Shown here: positions 59,981-64,000 of the stretch, one piece after another
Layout: each line of letters opens with the position of its first letter
Numbering within the stretch: the stretch's first letter is position 1
Assembly (NCBI GenBank): GCA_036501145.1
Contig: DASYAV010000052.1
Location: forward strand, 62,001 to 126,000
Direction: 5' to 3'
DNA from: PALSA-505 sp036501145
GTDB taxonomy: Bacteria > Actinomycetota > Actinomycetes > Streptosporangiales > Streptosporangiaceae
DNA: 64,000 nt
Program-made: the position numbers and the translations under genes
The notes under the pieces: generated by a model
What the model saw: the letters and a program-made list of their open reading frames with translations, nothing else
Databases searched by the model: none
Told to the model about the DNA's origin: nothing

Positions 59981-59998
59981 TAGCTTGGGCCAAAGCTA
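59981..59998. promoter_or_regulatory. MarR-type operator between MarR-PDZ and MFS genes
   Basis: TAGCTTGGG-CCAAAGCTA is an 18-bp palindrome with one mismatched pair. It lies in the 75-bp divergent gap in an A+T-richer pocket, 26 bp before the MarR-PDZ start and 33 bp before the MFS start, so a bound regulator would block both. Confidence 0.75.
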
Positions 59999-60030
59999 AT
60001 TTACCAAGTAATCTCTCCGGGGAGGCTGGT

Positions 60031-61536
60031 GTGCGGATGCTGGCGATCGGCAGGCTGACGGAACAGCGGCGCTTGCGGCTCGCGCTGTGGCTGATGGTGA
60101 GTGCCCAGTTCATGGTGATCTTGGACTTCTCCATCGTCAACGTCGCGCTGCCGACCATCCAGCGCAGCCTCGGCTTCTCGCCCGTGGGAGTCGAGGGAGT
60201 CATCACGGCCTACGCGACGGCCTTCGGCGGGGCGCTCATTCTCGGCGGGCGGGTCGCGGACCTGTTCGGGCGGCGCCGGATGTTCATCGCTGGCCTGCTG
60301 GCCTTCGCGGCGACCTCGCTGGCATGCGCACTGGCCGTATCGCCGGCCTTCCTGATCGGGGCACGTGCGGCTCAGGGACTCAGTGCAGCTCTGCTGGCCC
60401 CGGCGGCGCTGTCCCTGCTCACGACCACTTTCGCCGAGGGCCAGGAACGCAACCGCGCACTGGGTCTCTTCGGTGCCGCCACCGCGGTGGGCTTCGTCGC
60501 CGGGCAGATCCTCGGCGGCGTGCTCACCGATGCCGCCGGCTGGCGCACCATCTTCATCATCAATGTGCCGGTGGGCATCCTGGCCGCGGCGACCTGCCGG
60601 GTGATCCCGGCCGACCACAGCAGACCCGAGCGCCGGGTCCCGGACGTCACCGGAGCCGTCCTCATCACGACTGCGATGGCACTGGCGGTATGGGCGCCGA
60701 CCCAGGGAGCCGAGCAGGGCTGGGGCTCGGCCAGGTTCCTGGCTCCCATGGTGGCGGCGCTCATCCTGACCGTCGTGTTCATTGCGCTGGAGAACAGGCG
60801 CGCTGACCCGCTCATCCGGCTGTCAATGCTGCGTTCGGCGTGGATGGCCGGCACCAGCGGCGCCACCGCGGTCACGGGGGCTCTGAACGGCGTGGTCGTC
60901 CTGCTCTGCACGCTGTTCCTGCAGCAGGTGCACGGCTACAGCCCGTTTGCGGCCGGGCTCGCCTTCGTACCGACGGGCCTGGCCGGCCTGGCGGCGGGGA
61001 CACGCCTGGCCGGGCCGCTCGTCAACCGCTACGGCGTCCGCATGGTGCTGACCGCCGCGCTGCTGATCTCCGCCGTTGCCGTCGGCGGGCTGAGCCTTCT
61101 CCAGGGCGGCGGCAGTTTCCTGCCGCTGCTGCCGTGGCTGGTCGTCATCGGCTCGAGCTTCACCACCGCCGCGGTCGCCACCACCATCGCGGTCTCCACC
61201 GGAGTCGCGCCGCACGAGCAGGGCATGGCCGCCGCTGTGCGCCAGACCGCATTCCAGCTTGGCGTCGCCATCAGCGTCGCGGTCCTGCTCTCGGTCGCCG
61301 CCAGCTATACCGCTACCGTGCAGACCGGGCCGGGCCCGCAGGCCGCGGCCACCGCGCTGGCCGCTGGCTACCGTCTCGCGCTGGCCATCACCGCCGGGCT
61401 CTCGGCGATCGGCGCCTTCGCGACCGCCCTGATGCTCCGTCCAGGCCGTCCTGCCCACGCCGCCGAGGTCCGGCCCGCAGCGGCCGGTGTGCCATGCGCA
61501 TCGGGAGAACTAGACAACCCGCGCGGGCAGGCCTGA
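60031..61536 (+). CDS. DHA2-family MFS drug efflux pump (14 TM, EmrB/QacA type)
   Basis: GTG at 60031, five bases after GGAGG, or ATG 60037, gives about 501 residues with 14 hydrophobic helices. Motif D1 is SIVNVALPTIQRSLG; motif A is GGRVADLFGRRRMF. The motif-C region lies in LGLFGAATAVGFVAGQILGG. It uses the proton gradient to expel drugs. Divergent from the MarR-PDZ gene, which is probably its repressor. Confidence 0.92.
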   Translation: MRMLAIGRLTEQRRLRLALWLMVSAQFMVILDFSIVNVALPTIQRSLGFSPVGVEGVITAYATAFGGALILGGRVADLFGRRRMFIAGLLAFAATSLACALAVSPAFLIGARAAQGLSAALLAPAALSLLTTTFAEGQERNRALGLFGAATAVGFVAGQILGGVLTDAAGWRTIFIINVPVGILAAATCRVIPADHSRPERRVPDVTGAVLITTAMALAVWAPTQGAEQGWGSARFLAPMVAALILTVVFIALENRRADPLIRLSMLRSAWMAGTSGATAVTGALNGVVVLLCTLFLQQVHGYSPFAAGLAFVPTGLAGLAAGTRLAGPLVNRYGVRMVLTAALLISAVAVGGLSLLQGGGSFLPLLPWLVVIGSSFTTAAVATTIAVSTGVAPHEQGMAAAVRQTAFQLGVAISVAVLLSVAASYTATVQTGPGPQAAATALAAGYRLALAITAGLSAIGAFATALMLRPGRPAHAAEVRPAAAGVPCASGELDNPRGQA

Positions 61537-61580
61537 CCAGCAGTATCGCCCCGGGTCTGGCCCGGCCAACCGGGGAGGAA

Positions 61581-61688
61581 GGAGGTGAATCCGTGCAGCA
61601 GCACCAGCGGCCGGCCGGCTCCTTCCTGGCGGTAGGCCAGCTCAAGGCCGTCACGGCCGGAGAACCGGTGCACCCGCGGGTTAGTCAC
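61581..61688 (-). pseudogene. 5' fragment of an alpha/beta-hydrolase gene
   Basis: On the minus strand, GTG at 61688 (GGAG upstream) opens a frame whose first 36 residues are a normal alpha/beta-hydrolase start: VHRFSGRDGLELAYRQEGAG followed by LVLLHGFTS (HGF oxyanion region). After that the similarity ends and the frame runs into the shadow of the MFS gene. The nucleophile elbow, Asp and His are missing, so this is a remnant left by deletion or insertion. Confidence 0.6.
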
Positions 61689-61838
61689 GCTGACTCACTG
61701 ATTTCTCCTCACCACATGAAAGGGCCCGGGCCGCGATCAGCCGGCGTTCTGCTGCTGGCGCAGCCGGGCGAGTTCGCCGGTGGCGCTGCGCTCAGGGCAG
61801 GCAGTACCCCGTTCCATGCGCCGATCTCACTATTTTAA

Positions 61839-61870
61839 AGTTTCACAACTTTGTGAAACTAGTGTAGGCT
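61839..61870 (+). promoter_or_regulatory. MarR-type operator, copy 2, with ABC-operon promoter
   Basis: AGTTTCACAA, CT, TTGTGAAACT is a perfect 22-bp palindrome (61839-61860). TTCACA (61842-61847) as -35 and TAGGCT (61865-61870) as -10 are 17 bp apart. The start of transcription would fall within a few bases of the GTG at 61879, so the mRNA may be leaderless. The palindrome covers the -35. Confidence 0.8.
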
Positions 61871-61878
61871 AATCCGGC

Positions 61879-62796
61879 GTGAGCAACGCGATCGAGATAT
61901 CGGGGCTGCGCAAGTCGTTCGGCCCCACCCACGCGCTCGACGGCCTGGATCTGACCGTCCGCGCCGGCGAGGTGCACGGCTTCCTCGGGCCGAATGGCGC
62001 GGGCAAGACCACCACGATCAGGGTGCTCCTCGGCCTGCTGCGCGCCGACGCCGGGACGGTCCGGCTGCTCGGCGGCGACCCGTGGCGCGACGCCACCACC
62101 CTGCACCGGCGCCTGTCCTATGTCCCCGGCGACGTCACGCTGTGGCCCAGCCTGTCCGGCGGCGAGATCATCGACCTGCTCGGCCGGCTGCACGGCGGCA
62201 TCGACGCCAAGCGCAAGGACGAGCTGCTCGACCGCTTTGCCCTCGACCCGGCCAAGAAGGCGCGCGCCTACTCCAAGGGCAACCGGCAGAAGGTCGCACT
62301 GGTCGCCGCGCTGGCCTGCGACGGCGAGCTGCTCATCCTGGACGAGCCCACCTCCGGGCTCGACCCGCTGATGGAGGCCGAGTTCCGGAACTGCATCGAG
62401 GCCGAACGCCAGGCCGGGCGTACCGTGCTGCTGTCCAGCCACATCCTCGCCGAGGCCGAGGCGCTGTGCGACCGGGTCACGATCATCTCGGCCGGGCACA
62501 CCGTGGACACCGGCACGCTGGCCGATCTGCGCCACCTGACCAGGACCTCGGTCACCGCCGACCTGGACCGCCCGGCGCGGGCCGCCGACGCGCCACCTGG
62601 CGTGCACGACGTCAGCATCGACGGCGGCCGGCTCCGCTGCCAGGTGGATCCGGACGCGATGGCCGAGTTCACCCGCTGGCTGGCCGGCTACGGCGTGCGC
62701 ACCCTGGTCAGCCAGCCACCCACGCTGGAAGAGCTGTTCCTCCGGCACTACCAGGCCCCCGCCGCCACCGGGGATCCGGCCGGGACGCCCCGGTGA
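61879..62796 (+). CDS. ABC exporter ATPase
   Basis: GTG at 61879 gives 305 residues without a ribosome site, consistent with a leaderless message. Walker A is GPNGAGKTTT; the signature is degenerate (YSKGNRQKVALVAAL), Walker B LLILDEPTSGLD, H-loop SSHILAEAE. It resembles TnrB/BcrA-type resistance exporters. The permease overlaps its stop by 4 bp. The shared operator suggests control by the MarR/GbsR protein at 58.4 kb. Confidence 0.93.
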   Translation: MSNAIEISGLRKSFGPTHALDGLDLTVRAGEVHGFLGPNGAGKTTTIRVLLGLLRADAGTVRLLGGDPWRDATTLHRRLSYVPGDVTLWPSLSGGEIIDLLGRLHGGIDAKRKDELLDRFALDPAKKARAYSKGNRQKVALVAALACDGELLILDEPTSGLDPLMEAEFRNCIEAERQAGRTVLLSSHILAEAEALCDRVTIISAGHTVDTGTLADLRHLTRTSVTADLDRPARAADAPPGVHDVSIDGGRLRCQVDPDAMAEFTRWLAGYGVRTLVSQPPTLEELFLRHYQAPAATGDPAGTPR

Positions 62797-64000
62797 CCTC
62801 GCTGGCCGGGCTGGGCCCACTGGCCAAGCTGGCGGTCCGCCGCGACCGGGGCATCCTGCCGGCCTGGCTGTACATCCTGCTGATCCTCGTCGCAGGATCC
62901 GCGTACAGCATCAAGAAGGTCTACCCGACGGCAGCGAGCCGCGACCAGTTCGCGGCCACCGTCCCGCACAACCCCGCGCTGCTGTTCATGTACGGGCCGG
63001 TGTACGGGCACTCACTCGGCGGGATCACCGCGTGGAAGCCGGGCGTGCTGACCGCGGTGCTCGCCGCGCTGATGAGCGTCTTCCTGGTCATCCGGCACAC
63101 CCGCGCCGACGAAGAGGCGGGACGGCTCGAGCTGATCGGCTCCACCGCGGTCGGCAGGCAGGCCCCGCTGGCCGCGTCCCTGCTGGTCGCGCTGGCCGCC
63201 AGCCTGGTGCTGGCCGTGCTGCTCACCGCGGCGCTGGCCGCCGTCGGGTTCCCCGCGGCCGGATCGCTCGGCTACGCGCTGGCGGTGGCCGGCTGCGGAG
63301 CCGCCTTCGCCGGGGTGGCCGCGGTCGCGGCCCAGGTCGCGGCGACCGCACGCGGCGCCAGGGGGCTGGCCATCGCGGTGGCCGCCGCCTGTTATCTGCT
63401 GCGCGCGTTCGGCGACTCGGCCGGCCCGGGCGGCCCGAACTGGCTCGGCTGGCTCAGCCCGTTCGGCTGGGCCGAGCAGGTCCGCCCGTACGGCGGCGAC
63501 CGGTGGTGGCTGCTGCTGCCGCTGGCCGCGCTGGCTGTCGTCACGCTCGCGGCCGGCTGGGCGCTGTCGTCCGCCCGCGACCATGGCGCCGGCCTGCTGC
63601 CGCAACGGCCCGGCCGCCCGCAGGCGAGCCGGCTGCTCGACGGCCCGGAGGCGCTGGCCTGGCGGCTGCAGCGCGGCGCGCTGGCCGGCTGGGCGGTGGG
63701 CTTCGCCGCGCTCGGCCTGGCCAGCGGTGCCTCGGCCAAGGGTGTCGGGTCGCTGATCGGCGGCAGCGAACAGCTGCGGCACGCGATCGCCCGGCTCGGC
63801 GGGCAGACCGCGCTGGCCAACGCCTACCTGGCCGCGATCATGTCGATCGCCGGCATCCTCGCCGCCGCCTACGCGACCGCCACGCTGCTCCGGCTTCGCT
63901 CCGAAGAGACCGCCGAGCTGGCCGACCCGGTGCTGGCCACCGGCACCGGCCGGATCCGCTGGGCGCTCAGCCACGTCGGCGTGGCCGTGCTGGGCACCGC
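62793..64000 (+). CDS. ABC-2 type permease, large (3' end outside window)
   Basis: GTG at 62793 overlaps the ATPase stop (GTGA). At least 402 residues are open to the right edge. Multiple hydrophobic helices begin at 24 (LPAWLYILLILVAGSAYSI). RHTRADEEAGRLELIGSTAVGR is the coupling region of the TnrB3-like large permeases of about 530 residues, which have 12 helices; the part after LLPQRPGRPQASRLLDGPEA starts the second half. It is truncated only by the window. Confidence 0.9.
   Translation, partial: MTSLAGLGPLAKLAVRRDRGILPAWLYILLILVAGSAYSIKKVYPTAASRDQFAATVPHNPALLFMYGPVYGHSLGGITAWKPGVLTAVLAALMSVFLVIRHTRADEEAGRLELIGSTAVGRQAPLAASLLVALAASLVLAVLLTAALAAVGFPAAGSLGYALAVAGCGAAFAGVAAVAAQVAATARGARGLAIAVAAACYLLRAFGDSAGPGGPNWLGWLSPFGWAEQVRPYGGDRWWLLLPLAALAVVTLAAGWALSSARDHGAGLLPQRPGRPQASRLLDGPEALAWRLQRGALAGWAVGFAALGLASGASAKGVGSLIGGSEQLRHAIARLGGQTALANAYLAAIMSIAGILAAAYATATLLRLRSEETAELADPVLATGTGRIRWALSHVGVAVLGT

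Overview
The window is 64 kb of very G+C-rich chromosome from an actinomycete. The lineage is inferred from several signs: a mycothiol-dependent formaldehyde dehydrogenase, DUF1707 proteins, a [2Fe-2S] SoxR without SoxS, many GTG starts with stop/start overlaps (GTGA, ATGA), and dense TetR/MarR/ArsR regulation. It could be Streptosporangiales or a relative, but the genus cannot be told from the sequence. No rRNA, tRNA, CRISPR array, transposase or integrase was seen. Both edges cut a gene.

Positions 1-24086 look like a specialised-metabolite cluster. It starts with a GNAT acyltransferase (cut at the left edge) and an M29-like metallopeptidase. An amidohydrolase follows, with a previously untracked 38-residue peptide gene in front of it (2919-3035, minus). 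A control region with two matching palindromes separates the peptide gene from a reducing type I PKS module (KS-AT-KR-DH-ACP). The PKS is followed by a luciferase-like oxidoreductase and a PLP decarboxylase. Then come a TetR/DUF1707 pair with its operator, an O-methyltransferase and a small membrane protein. A second plus-strand block holds an NRPS adenylation-thiolation protein, a P450, a free condensation protein and an APC transporter. A TetR-controlled ABC-2 exporter closes the cluster. No thioesterase or terminal reductase is visible, so chain release is unexplained. An MbtH-like gene lies at 37.4 kb. The main idea to test is that the short peptide is a ribosomal substrate or precursor working with the PKS/NRPS genes.

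Positions 24091-40191 are mixed accessory genes: a LuxR-type HTH remnant overlapping an ABC exporter, two divergent ArsR-like proteins, an AMP-forming acyl ligase, a NarL-type two-component pair, a polyprenyl synthase with a radical SAM protein, a merA-merB operon without a visible merR, the MbtH gene, and a DeoR regulator divergent from a secreted GH27 alpha-galactosidase.

Positions 40227-53652 are mostly cell-envelope genes. They include a crotonase-fold protein lacking both catalytic glutamates and a three-gene operon encoding a membrane protein, a 1285-residue CHAP/glucosaminidase protein, and a membrane-anchored transglycosylase-like protein with its catalytic Glu replaced. A STAND/TPR ATPase, a secreted G1 glutamic peptidase and an NfeD-flotillin pair follow.

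Positions 53695-64000 carry stress and housekeeping genes (mscR, a VOC protein, soxR, a VapBC-type toxin-antitoxin pair) and a drug-efflux region. In that last region a MarR regulator and its ABC transporter share a 22-bp operator but are separated by an unusual MarR-PDZ fusion divergent from an MFS pump.
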